From Picochlorum sp. 'celeri' (lineage: Eukaryota; Chlorophyta; Trebouxiophyceae): a DNA stretch of 64,000 bases. The first letter of the stretch is position 1. Each line of letters begins with the position of its first letter. Under the pieces are notes generated by a model that did no database searches, had not been told where the DNA came from, and saw only the letters and a list, made by a program, of their open reading frames with translations. Both the position numbers and the translations under genes were made by a program. Shown here in pieces: positions 50,847 through 61,445 of the stretch. The stretch is from positions 1,050,179-1,114,178 of the forward strand of contig JAACMV010000004.1 of assembly GCA_010909725.1 (NCBI GenBank). The letters run 5' to 3'.

Positions 50847-53096
50847 ATGGTCTGGAGTAATTTCACTTGGAGTACGTCGCATTTTCCCAATTTGTGTTTG
50901 CTTTTCTGGATGTTCCTCCACCTGGTCCTCTTTCCAGGAATCCTCCAGGAGATTCTTCTCCGTACTGTACCGCACGACTCATAACACTGTTATCGTGATG
51001 CAGTCTTCGTGTGTTCCATCTTCCTGGCCTTTTTTGTGGCTTGGGGTATCGGAGCCAACGACGTTGCCAACTCTTTTGCCACATCTGTTGGATCAAAAGC
51101 TCTGTCGTTAAAACAAGCCGTCCTAGTGGCAGCAGTATTCGAATTTGGAGGAGCCATGTTGTTGGGATCTGGTGTGACGTCCACCATTCGTTCGGGCATT
51201 GCCAAGCCAGAAGCTTATACATACAGTCCAGATTTGCTCATGTATGGAATGTTGTGTGCCTTGCTGTCTGCTGGGTTGTGGTTGGCACTCGCCACTTTCC
51301 TCGAGCTTCCAGTGTCCACAACTCATAGTATTGTTGGTGCCATCATCGGAATGTCCATGATTGCTGCTGGAGCTGACTCTGTTGTGTGGTACAAAGCGCC
51401 AGCAGGAGGTGACAACCCATTCCCAGGAGGAGTTGTGTCCATCATTTTGGCATGGATCATCACCCCTTGCATGGCTGCTCTTGTGGCTGGACTCTTGTTT
51501 GTCTTCACCAAGGTCGTTGTCCTCAACGCCCGTAATCCGTTCAGAATGTCTTTGTTCCTCTTCCCACTGTACACATTCATTACCGCCTGGGTCATCACCT
51601 ACTTTGTGATCCAGAAGGGAGTCAACGGATGGATGAAGAATGAGACATACACTGGTAGCTTGGCTGACCCACCATCTTGCCCACCAGGTGGAAGCCCAAC
51701 AAAGGATGCCAAAATTTCAAGCGATGTCTGCGACGGCGAGGAGGGTAACTTCACCTTGAAGACTCCAGAGAACATTGAGGTCACACAGACCGGATGCGAG
51801 ATTCCAGATGGAACTGCTGCTTGGATTGCTGCTGTGACAGCGGCAGTATGCTCTGTTGTGGTCATCATTGGCCTCAAGCTGGTGATCAAGCTCGTCAACA
51901 GAGATATGGAATTGTACGAGCAGCAGGTTGCTGCTGTTGAGGCCAAGGCCGCCGGAGGCATTGAAGAGGGAGACAAGGCTGGAGAGCCATCGGAAGAGTC
52001 TGATGACTTTGAGCCAGGCAAGCCAAGAGGAAGAACACCAGCTGCCTTGGCTGATATGCGCAAGTCTAGAGTGTGGAAGGCCCTTGGCAACGGTATTAAC
52101 CAGGATATCCACAAGGTTGCCGAGACTGATGCCAAGATCAAGGAAATCCACGAGGGTGCACAAGTCTTTGACGTGAAGACCGAGTTCTCTTTCAAGTACC
52201 TCCAGGTCATTACTGCCTGTGCTAATTCCTTTGCTCATGGTGCCAACGATGTGGCAAACTCCATCGGTTCATTTGCTGCAATCTATTCTATCTGGCAGTG
52301 CGAGTGTGCCGACTCCAAGGCACAGGTGCCAATTTGGATGTTTGTTATTGGAGGAATCGGAATTGTTGTCGGTCTCGCCACATATGGGTACAAGATTATG
52401 CGTGCACTTGGCGTAAAAATGGTCAAGGTGACAAACTCCAGGGGATACTGTGCAGAGTTGACATCATCCATCATTGTCATTGTGTCCTCAAGATACGGAT
52501 TCCCTGTGTCAACCACGCAGGTGATTACTGGTGCCATCACTGGCATCGGTCTTGTGGAGGTGATTAGTGCAAAGATGAGGAAGGAAGTTCGCCCAGGATC
52601 TCGATACAACTGGTTGTTGTTGATCAAGTTCTTCGGTGGATGGGTGGCCACCATTGTCGTTGCTGCCTTGGTTGCTGCAGCATTCACGGCTCAAGGTATC
52701 TATGCACCCTACAAGAATGGAACTGATGACCGTGCTAACTTCAACGCTGCCTTCAATGAAGTCAACGAGGGAATTGCCAACACATTGATTGCAGCAGGAA
52801 ATGTCACAAACCCAACTGCTGATCAGGAAGAGGTCTACAACTGGGGCCTCACTATTGCCAAATTGAACGAGGAGATTGCTGATTCTGGTAACTACATGTT
52901 ATTGGATCCTAACGCCTACCTGTCTGTGTACAACAACGGTACATACTTCTTGGGTAATGCAACCCTCCTTGGCGTCCTCGACAATACATTTGCTCCAGTG
53001 ATGCCACTGCAGTCTGACAGTCTCCCAGTCGTGTACCCTGAAACTACATGTGACTTGGAGATTCCAGAGAACCTTTTGGAAGCTGCGGGATTGTAG
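50847..53096 (+). CDS. PiT/PHO4-family sodium-phosphate symporter
   Basis: A tiny first coding exon (50847-50871, 25 nt, MVWSNFTW) splices over a 132-nt intron (GTACGT...ATGCAG) to 51004-53096, giving 705 residues. PiT carriers import inorganic phosphate. Both inverted-repeat PD001131 signatures are present: VAWGIGANDVANSFATSVGS near residue 20 and NSFAHGANDVANSIGSFAA in the second half, each with GANDVAN. Each repeat also has its PVSTTH/PVSTTQ motif. About 12 membrane helices surround a long charged central loop rich in Glu. A 90-residue extracellular-looking stretch with several NxT sites precedes the C-terminus. Codons favour CCA and GGA, as expected of a well-expressed gene. Confidence 0.95.
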
Positions 53097-53143
53097 CAGA
53101 GAGGAACATCTCTCTGAAAGAGAGGTGATCTCTAGCCGAGATC

Positions 53144-53520
53144 TGCGATCATTGCCGTCTTCATACATATACTGACAAGATTATTCTCAAGCAACAACTT
53201 CTATTTCAAGCCATACTTGCGTTTACGACAGATGCCCACCATGCGGTGTGCATCAATCCTCGACCCTCACTGGGCGTGAAGGTTGAACGCTCCCTGTCGG
53301 CGACGACCTGTGAGCGTGTGACTGGAGCAAGGTACTGCGCCTTGTGGAAGGATGTCCAGAAGCACGCTGGCAACGTGCTGCCAGCCCGGTTAAATACTTT
53401 TAAACTATATGTGCACTTGTTTGGGTGGAGTGGAGTGTTTCTGCGCAACCGTTTGAGAAGCGAGGGACGCCTCGACTCGGCGTCGGACACGTTCCAGGCG
53501 CGCCACCCGAAACGCGTACA
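53144..53520. repeat. LTR-like direct repeat, copy 1
   Basis: 377 bp nearly identical to 53789-54163. It begins TGCGATCATTGCC and ends ACGCGTACA, so it has the TG...CA edges of retroelement LTRs. The main differences from copy 2 are a 3-bp indel near GCGGTGTGCATC and a one-base change in an A-run. The minus strand carries a 94-codon open frame, conserved in copy 2 but not recognisable. Confidence 0.8.
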
Positions 53521-53788
53521 TCAGTCTGACACGCGTTGCCACGGATTTGACCCAGGATTGATCTGAAATCATCTAATTTAGAACAGCCAGTCACTCATGA
53601 TGGTTGTCAAGCTGTATGAGCACTTGGCAACGAAAAACGAATGAGATGTAATACATCTGTAGATTTTTATCGATATATCAGATTTAAAAAAAACAATACT
53701 AGCAAGTGACTCTCGTAACAAATGATAGAACGCACACACGTGTTCTGAACCCGCTGCAGAGAGTTACATCTGAAGGACAGGAGAGACC

Positions 53789-54163
53789 TGCGACCATTGC
53801 CGTCTTCATACATATACTGACAAGATTATTCTCAAGCAACAACTTCTATTTCAAGCCATACTTGCGTTTACGACAGATGCCCACCATGCGGTATGCAATC
53901 CTCGACCCTCACTGGGCGTGAAGGTTGAACGCTCCCTGTCGGCGACGACCTGTGAGCGTGTGACTGGAGCAAGGTACTGCGCCTTGTGGAAGGATGTCCA
54001 GAAGCACGCTGGCAACGTGCTGCCAGCCCGGTTAAATACTTTTAAACTATATGTGCACTTGTTTGGGTGGAGTGGAGTGTTTCTGCGCAACCGTTTGAGA
54101 AGCGAGGGACGCCTCGACTCGGCGTCGGACACGTTCCAGGCGCGCCACCCGAAAACGCGTTCA
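53789..54163. repeat. LTR-like direct repeat, copy 2
   Basis: 375 bp second copy, starting TGCGACCATTGCC and ending ACGCGTTCA, 268 bp after copy 1. No matching target-site duplication was seen at the outer edges and no primer-binding site was recognised, so this may be a miniature (TRIM-like) retroelement or a plain segmental duplication. Confidence 0.8.
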
Positions 54164-54239
54164 TAGTCGTAGTCGTCTATACCCGGTCCAGCAGATCGAT
54201 GGACCGAAATATTTCATTGGCTTTAGAAAGACGCTAGTC

Positions 54240-55660
54240 CAAAAAACTGTCCACTTTCATCCTGTGGTCGTCTTTTTTTATCGTATCTTTTTACGGACGA
54301 AAACGCGACGAGCGCTTTGCTTCCTTTGAAATTGTGTCTCCGGTCGAATGGATGACAGGAGCGGACACAGTTCAGAGTGACAAGCAAGCGTGTCAGTAGC
54401 GTGCTCTTGGCGCAACACACTCACTGCCACCCGCCTGCTTGAGCTTGGTTGTCTTTTTTCTGCCGTCTCATTGACTTGATTGGATACTATTCGAATGGCA
54501 ATCAATGATTCATGCAGATACTCAGCAGAGGTCCTGGACGCCGTGGCTCTGTCCACTGTGATTGCCAAGGCGTTTCCGTGAAACGGTGCGGGACCCCTCT
54601 CTGTGGCCATACGTGGGTCGTATGATGGACTTCTTATGAATCTATGAATCATATTAATGGCCCTTCCTGCGCATGGGTGACAGCTCTGCAGGCCCCTCCT
54701 CCTCGTCCCAACCAATGTGATGCGAACGGAATTGACGACGACCAGCTGTGTTTTTAATCGGGACTTTCATTCGTCGCGGTGTCGGCGGAACGTTTTTGCA
54801 AGTATAATAATGGCATGTTCCATGCAATTGGACACTCTAGACTGATCGAGACACATTCCCAAGTACCCCAGTGTTTTTATGCTGTAATTGAACACAATAA
54901 AAAATATTGTGTAGGGGCTCGAACCCCGGACCACCGTCGCTCTTTTTTATCGTTTCCATTTACGGAGAGAAAAGAGTAGAGTTGAGTCAAAGACTGAGTG
55001 ACATATTCTACTATCCAACGGATCGATGGACCGGACCATTGTGCATATCCATGGTGGTGTCAAAAATCTCCACGCTGGTGTCACTTTTTTGTGCAAAATG
55101 TCCACTTTTGTCGCGTGGTCGTCTTTTTTTATTGTGTCTTTTTACGGACGAAAAACACGACGAGCGTGCTAGGCGTGATATCTCCGGTCGAATGGATGAC
55201 AGGAGCGGACTGTTCAGTTTTAGTGACTGTGGCTAGCGAGCTCCAAATAGCTCAAGCAAGCTCTCTTTTCCTCTGCCCCATATATTGTTGCCGGGCAGCA
55301 CTACTACTCCTCTGTGTACATATCGTTGTTGAATGATTTATGTGTCCACAATTTTGCGAGCCGCCCACAGATACTCTCAACAAGCATTCGTGGCATTCGT
55401 GCCTCTTGGCGCAACACACTCGCTGCCACCCGCCTGCTTGAGCTTGGTTTTGTTTTTTATGCCCTCTCATTGACTTGATTCAACAGTATTGCAATTTCAA
55501 TTAACGATTCGTGCAGAAACCCATCATCAGGAGAAAGAGAGGTCCTGGACGTCGTAGCTGTCCACTGTGATTGTGGCAGCGTACATTGCCAGTCGTGGCC
55601 TGGATTTCCTTCGCAGGTTACACAACGTACTGCCAAGACACTCTCGTGTCGTTGCCAACA
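54240..55660. repeat. degenerate direct repeats, two diverged copies
   Basis: 54,240-54,560 and 55,085-55,580 share blocks in the same order: GTCGTCTTTTTTTAT...TTTTTACGGACGAAAA, CGGTCGAATGGATGACAGGA, GGCGCAACACACTC, CCACCCGCCTGCTTGAGCTT, and AGGTCCTGGACG...TCCACTGTGATTG. The copies differ by many substitutions and indels. Short open frames inside both look like shadows. A tRNA-like T-arm (GGTTCGAGCCCC, minus strand) sits near 54,920. Confidence 0.7.
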
Positions 55661-55892
55661 CAGAGCGTTCAACCTTCACACGCAGCGAGGTTCGATAGAA
55701 GAGGATGGAGTAGAATACCAACCAATGTACAGAGGGTTCTCTCTTCTTTCACAAGATAGTTTGAATTAGAAGTTGTTACATGAGAATAAATCTTCTCAGT
55801 ATATGAAATTGACCATGATGACCAGATCTCTCCTAGGGATCTCATCTCCCTAGATGTTGACGAGAGATCTCCTCCCACAGGGACGTAGCTCT

Positions 55893-56720
55893 CTGCTACA
55901 GAGACCACCACCAAAAACATACCAACCAAGCCAATCAAAAGAAGGGTGTTGTATAATTGAAAAACAGTATTCATCAAAGTGTCGCACACCACGTGAAACA
56001 ACAACTCCTCCTCGAACACCACACACACACCACAAGATCTGCTATTGCTACTGCTACAACACGAGACAACACACCAACAAAGAAGCAAAGCAGTCAAAAA
56101 AGAAGAAAGTAAATATCTCATAATAGTAGTAGTAGTAGTAATAATAATAACATGTACAACAATCCACACGAGCAATAATACCAACCAATAATAACAGGAC
56201 AGAACAAAGCACACAAGTCTCATGCTCACAAGAAGAAGACCAACCTGGAGCTGCCCTACACAGACAACAAGTGAGATAGATAAAGAGTTATAATAATATC
56301 TTCTCCTTCACGACAACAACAACAAGCAAGCTGTGGCAAGCACTAGAGTAATGTTGCTTGAATGCTGGAGGAAAGTATGACATTGTCTTACGTAGACTTC
56401 ATGAGGAGTTGCAATTAGACTAGTAGGACACAACTGTGACGCTTCTTTGAATGAGGGAGATCTCGTCGTGTTTATGTTGCTGCCAAGAAGCAGGCTTTTT
56501 TCACAGCTCTCCTCCTGGCTGTGTGTGTGCTCCACATCCACTCCCATCAAAAGATGTCTTCGATGGAGAGGGAGCTGTGAATAACAAGAAAATCCACGAC
56601 ATCCACGGTCAAACCTCTTGTGTGATGGGAGATGAAAAAAGCACGCTGAGTGTGGCCGAGCGGTGAAGGCGTGTGGGCTCTCTGGCCCATGGTCGCACTT
56701 TTTTATTGTCTTCATTTACG
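55893..56720. repeat. left arm of long inverted repeat
   Basis: Reads in reverse complement against about 62,280-63,185. Matching landmarks: TATACAACACCCTTCTTTTG, CACGTGGTGTGCGACACTTT, TGATGGGAGTGGATGTGG, GAGATCTCCCTCATTC, and a tRNA-like GAGTGTGGCC block next to CCATGGTCGC. Arms differ by substitutions and indels, with an AT-rich extra piece in the right arm near 62,710-62,775. Confidence 0.8.
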
Positions 56721-57030
56721 AACGACGGAATGGACCCATCCTTTGCGACCCATCCAATCATGCCGTCGACCGAAGGATCTGGACCGACACACGTCGTCGG
56801 TCCAATCATCTGTTTTGTCGGGGGTGGGATGCAGATCATGTTTGCTCTTCTTACTTAAAAAATTAATAAAAAAAGGTATGACATCACATGGTCGTACTTT
56901 TTTATTGTCTTCATTTACGAACGACGGAAAGGACCCATCCTGCCCGACCCATTCAATCATGCCGTCGACCGAAGGATCTGGACCGACACACGTCGTCGGT
57001 CCAATCATCTGTTTTGTGGGGGATGCAGAT
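56690..57030. repeat. tandem repeat, two copies, about 195-bp period
   Basis: Two near-identical blocks of about 140 bp (about 56,693 and 56,888 onward), each running CTTTTTTATTGTCTTCATTT ACG, then ATGCCGTCGACCGAAGGATC, then ACACGTCGTCGGTCCAATC. They sit between the outer and inner parts of the left inverted-repeat arm. Confidence 0.8.
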
Positions 57031-57034
57031 CATC

Positions 57035-57245
57035 TCGAGTGCGGTGACCACGGTTGGCTGTCGCCACCTGACTGCGTCATCTCCCGCAGTTCGGACGGTT
57101 TCTGTGGGTACATACAAGGCTCACCAGCGCCAAGGACGCAGCGAAATAGATCTCAGCAGACCAGCAGCGCGTGATTTCAATCTCTATCATTCCTTATCCC
57201 CTTTTTAGCCAGTCCTAGTGGTCGGTCAGAGGGATACCGTGAGCA
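57035..57245. repeat. inner inverted repeat, left side
   Basis: Reverse complement of about 61,075-61,260, with matching words such as AATCACGCGCTGCTGGTC, CCAGTCCT...GGTCAGAGGG and GGTGACCA...GGTTGG. It marks the inner edge of the long-inverted-repeat structure; the core lies between 57,245 and 61,075. Confidence 0.75.
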
Positions 57246-57457
57246 TATAGATGACAAACATCGCATACACTCGCTCGCGGCGTGGGAAGCTTGCAGCAGA
57301 AGCACTACTCGATCTTGTACCCAAATCATTCGAGTTGACCAGCCTCGTTGTGCCTGACGAGTGGTTTGGCATAAAACCAAACAAATATTTATGTAACCAA
57401 TTACAAGTGAAAAAAATACGCCAGGAGATTCCAAAAAATACCAGGACCTCCTCGAAT

Positions 57458-59178
57458 CTATACGGAATCGTCCAGAATGACGACTATGTTGTCCTCCTCG
57501 TCCTCGGATGGCCATGGCTGAGCTTCCTGGGCCGACGTGGTGATGTCACATCGCTGGTGCACCATCAAACACAGACCAAACACCCCCCACTGCAGAGCCT
57601 TGGGCTTCCCCGCGGCCGCCACCGCTTTGGCATTCGGGGACAGCATGGAGTGGTAGGATGGCAACGTGTACAGTACCTGGTGGAGTCCCCAGTCCTTGGA
57701 AGCGTTGTTCCTCCTGGACGAACAACGCTGGGCGACCTCCTTGAGAAGCGCCTCTCTCAAGCTGTACGCGATGAAGGGCCCCTTGGTTATGCGCGGCTCG
57801 GCGTACACTTTGCTCAGGTTGTTCCTGGGGGGACTGCTGCCCAGGAAACATGATGCCCCCACTTGGCCCACGCGTCGTGGTGTTCCTCTAACTTCCGCTC
57901 ATACCAGAGCCGCACGTTTTGGGTCACGTAGTCAGAGAAGGCTACCAAGGAAGACTTCGGAGCACTCTGTGTGGCCTCCTTGATGCATTCTTGTATTGCC
58001 ACCATCTGCCCCAGCTCCTGCGAGATCGTGTTACGGTGATCGACGAACCGTCTCGACCACGTCGTCAACACGTCACCCCTGATGTTCTGTGCGCGTGCTG
58101 GGCACCAAGATGTTTAGTTGCTCGCGCAGCCACAGGATGCTGACCGGGCTGTCACCTAACTGCATGAACAAGCTCTCTCTGGGGCTGTAGGGATTCCCAT
58201 TGGGCAGTTGCAGGACTTCCTGCAAGGCATCCATGTACGCAAAAAAGTAGAGCATCATCGAGATGGCTTCTTCCACCTGGGAAGGGCCCATGTCTCTTTG
58301 TGCTTTGGTGCAGAAAGGGATCCCACCCTGGACCACCATTGAATGTCAGGCTTACTGGGTCAGTCCGCCCATCGTAAGCCGACTCTATGGTCAACGATCG
58401 ACCAGCGCATGGGGGATACCTCATCAGCATGGGCGTTGCTGGTCCAACTCGGCTGGGAAATGCTTCACTGTACAGGTCGCCTGCTCCTTGCGTTGCAGGT
58501 GCACTGCTGCTATCAGCCTGCAGTTCTGGATCCTCCGAGACCCATGGCGCGTCACAAGGATCTTTGTAATCGTCTGGTCCCCCGAAATCATCCAGCGAGT
58601 CAATATCTCCAACTAAGTCCTCCACAATGTCCTCTGTGAGGCCTCCAGAGGGGGCTCCTTGCCAAGGTCGGAGCCCCAACAAGGTTTGATAGTGCTTCGA
58701 CGGCACACAAAAGTCAGGCCTCTCTCGTCGTTCTCCGTTACGTACGTAGTATGGCGCATCCAAATTGTCTATGGCCCACTGTGTCAGCCCCCTTGGAGGT
58801 TCGCACAGACGGCGGATGCCATTGCTGGGTTGACCAGCGGACACTCTCGCGCCCGTTCTTATGCTCCTCCACCCTTCACGATCGTCCTCATCAAATCTAG
58901 TATGCATATTTTCCGTGCCCCGTTGTCCGCCAGATGGGGGGCAGGTCCGACCCACGGGCCGTGCTCTCGAATTAGATGGCCCTGCTTCGTCTCCTCCCAG
59001 TCTGTTCCCCTCGCGGTGGCGCCGCATAATAGTTCAACGTGCCCTGCACGATTGTATTGTTATTATAATTTACTGTACCGTGCACCGTATATTGGTGAGC
59101 GGGGCAAGTCGACCTTCGCCTCGACTTCGGGGGCGATGCGGGCTCCTTGCCCTTGTCTACTCGTGCACGCTTTGGCAT
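57458..59178 (-). pseudogene. unrecognised minus-strand coding segment inside the inverted repeat (spliced or decayed)
   Basis: Protein-like pieces occur in successive frames on the minus strand: from ATG 59178 (MPKRARVDKGKEPASPPKSR, nuclear-signal-like), from ATG 59027 a 291-codon frame, then 58339-58073 (AISMMLYFFAYMDALQEVLQ), 58071-57814 (FVDHRNTISQELGQMVAIQE), and 57871-57458 ending in an acidic tail. The frame changes are either unresolved introns or disabling shifts. Composition is more GC-rich than the gene-dense region. I recognise no transposase, integrase or reverse transcriptase motif. Position inside long inverted repeats suggests an element-borne gene. Confidence 0.45.
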
Positions 59179-59589
59179 GTTGCCGGCAACGTCTTCTTTT
59201 TCTTCTGTTGTTTTCTGAATGGGGTTTTTACAGGGTCAGGGGGTGGGTGGGTGTTCGATCGCGTGAAGGCATCTTCCTGCTGCCGTGGGAGCCCAATCCA
59301 GTAGATGCTTGGGCCGGAGACGGTGATTATGGGCCTCGGCAGGGGGCGGATTCCAAGGGAGGGCCAATATTTTTTCCATAGTATGCTACAAGACGTAGGG
59401 TTGCATGTGTATATATATATGGTTTTTCGTATTCATATATACAAAGAAACGAAAATGACAAACATGGCGGGGATGGTTGAGCAGCAACGGGGCATTGATC
59501 GGTGGCGATGTCGAGGCCCAGGAACGGCTGGGTACCGCCAGCTGCGAGGGCTCTCGAGGAATTCTTCATCGTCACAGGAAGGAGTTTCA

Positions 59590-60409
59590 ATATGAATGTG
59601 TCAAAGAAAAGAAAGAGGGGACTGTTCGAGTGGTTTCGTCGCAGTTCGAGGAGCTTGACCTAGCCGGTTCGGTCATGTGGACGGAGGACCACGACAGTTC
59701 CGGCCTGGTCTCCATGCACGCGGACGAACCCGCGTATTCTTCGTTCAGCTTGTTGGCGACGCCTTCGCGCTGTATGGATCTGCCAAGGGTCGACTCACTG
59801 CGGCCGGTGGATGGCTGGGTTCCATGCTTGTCGAAGAAGTTCGACCTGGACACGACGTACGTCGTGACCCCGACGCTGGAGGTTTTCGAGATGCTCCAAT
59901 TCGAAGATATGAGCGTTCCTGTTGTGAAGGCGATGACGGCGCTGGAGGCTCAGGGCAGGCTGTACGTGGATCCTCAGCCAGGGGGTCCTCCGTTGGTCAA
60001 AGCCAAGAAGCTGGGGAAGGAATACATCCCTCCTGAACATGCGTCCGAGTGGGTCCGTCGCATCTCGCACGCGGGCCGCGGGGGCCCCGGGCGAGGCGGT
60101 CGCGCCCCCTCCGGTCCGACCGGCCCTCCGACCGGGCCTCTCGATCCACTTCAGAGGACGCGGCGGACGATTAGGGCAATGGCCCCTCGCGAGCTCCTTA
60201 GGGTATTTTCGGCGGTTCGGGGGCCCCCACGCCGCCTGGCCGGGCGTTTTTCCGCCTCCCTCGCCATCCTCGCCGCATTTCGGGATATATGCGGTCCCTG
60301 TGGAGGGGCGGGACGGGGTCCGACACGCCCTGGCGAGGCTGCAGCTCTGCACAAAGTTTTTTTCCAGTCGCACCACGTCGCACAGTCGAGTGCCCTGCAG
60401 CGCCTGTAA
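59590..60409 (+). CDS. unrecognised plus-strand coding segment inside the inverted repeat
   Basis: An open frame runs from about 59,477 to 60,409, but the earliest convincing protein-like stretch begins near 59,590, with a downstream ATG at 59,675 (MWTEDHDSS). It includes FDLDTTYVVTPTLEVFEMLQ and DMSVPVVKAMTALEAQGRLY. The last 100 codons are Arg/Gly/Pro-rich and run into the first unit of the 155-bp tandem array, so the true C-terminus is doubtful. It is divergent from the minus-strand segment. No family recognised. Confidence 0.35.
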
Positions 60410-60860
60410 GGTCCTGTAAGGTCCTCCTCGGCATCCTCGCCGCATTTTCGAGACATGTACGATACCTATGGAGGGGATGGATGGGGGTCTATCACGCGAT
60501 TGGCGAGCCTGCAGCTCTGCACAAAGTGTTCAATTCGCACATTTGTCCCAGGGTGTGGTGTCATCCAGGCGTTATGAGGTCCTTCTTGGCATCCTCGCCG
60601 CATTTCGAGACATACCAATACCTATGAAGGGGATGAATGGGGTCTATCACGGAATGGCGAGCCTGCAGCTCTGCACAAAGTGTTCAACTTCGCACATGTC
60701 CCGAGGTGGAGTGTCATCCAGGCCCTGTGAGGTCCTTCTTGGCATCCTCGCCGCATTTCGAGACATGTACGATACCTATGGAGGGGATGGATGGGGTCTA
60801 TCACGCGATGGCGAGCCTGCAGCTCTGCACAAAGTGTTCAATTCGCACATGTCCCTGAAA
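60266..60860. repeat. tandem array, four copies of about 155 bp
   Basis: Units start with ATCCTCGCCGCATTT at about 60266, 60433, 60591 and 60744. Each continues through a TACC/TCCC...GGAGGGG.TG GGGTC block, TGGCGAG.CTGCAGCTCTGC, ACAAAGT, and a CGCACAT/GTCCC segment. Copies 2-4 are close to each other; copy 1 is more diverged and GC-rich. Periods are 167, 158 and 153 bp. Confidence 0.85.
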
Positions 60861-61074
60861 TCATATTCTCTTAATCAGCAATCCTGATTGGTGCTTTGTG
60901 CAACTATACGATGCAAACATTTTGGATCCTGTATATTGCTACAGGATTCGGACTTATTGCTCCTCTTGCAAGAGTCCTATTACTCTTCCTGATTCTCCTC
61001 CTCCTCCTCCTCCTCTACTGGGTTTTCTGGCCCGGTGGCTCCCCTTGAAAAATTAGTCGACTGATGCGTCCGGT

Positions 61075-61260
61075 CCAGGCACCCCTCTGACCGGTCACCA
61101 GGACTGGCTAAAAAGGGATAAGGGATAATTGGGATTAGAAATCACGCGCTGCTGGTCGGCTGAGCTCTGTTTCGCCGGGTCCGTGGCGCTGCTGAGTCTT
61201 TTATATTACCCATAGAAACCGTGCGAACTGCCAGATCGGGCATTTGGGGGGCGATGACCA
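61075..61260. repeat. inner inverted repeat, right side
   Basis: Partner of 57,035-57,245 in reverse complement. It contains GACTGGCTAAAAAGGGATAA and AATCACGCGCTGCTGGTC. Confidence 0.75.
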
Positions 61261-61445
61261 ACCTTGGTCACCGCATGTTCGAATCGAGTCAGGAATCACG
61301 CGCTGCTGGTCCTCTGAGTCTTGTTTCGCCGGGTCCGTGGCGCTTTTGAGTCTTTCATTTATCCACAGAAACCGTGCGAAATGCCAGATCGGGCATTTGT
61401 GTGGGCGACCACCAACCTTGGTCACCGCATGTTTCTGCAAGTGGG
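61140..61445. repeat. two-copy tandem repeat, 152-bp period
   Basis: Units beginning AATCACGCGCTGCTGGTC at about 61140 and 61292. Each contains GTTTCGCCGGGTCCGTGGCG, AGAAACCGTGCGAA, CCAGATCGGGCATTTG and AACCTTGGTCACCGCATGTT. The two copies differ by about a dozen substitutions and small indels. Confidence 0.85.

Noticed and set aside
51599..52210. Antisense frames of about 200 and 170 codons in the phosphate transporter
   Set aside because: Opposite a codon-biased gene with strong family motifs; no independent support.
53246..54166. Minus- and plus-strand open frames repeated in both LTR-like copies
   Set aside because: Present in both only because the DNA is duplicated; no conserved domain and the ends do not match between copies.
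54901..54985. Possible tRNA gene on the minus strand (T-arm GGTTCGAGCCCC)
   Set aside because: Only the T-arm is convincing. No matching acceptor stem, D-arm or anticodon arm could be folded in the surrounding 85 nt, so it is listed only as a tRNA-like fragment.
56645..56705. Possible tRNA-Leu/Ser (GTGGCCGAGCGGT A-box-like sequence)
   Set aside because: The A-box-like block is good but no B-box or closing acceptor stem follows before the T-run; more likely a tRNA-derived repeat.
60266..60860. CRISPR-like array
   Set aside because: Units are about 155 bp, nearly wholly repeated without unique spacers, and the genome is eukaryotic.
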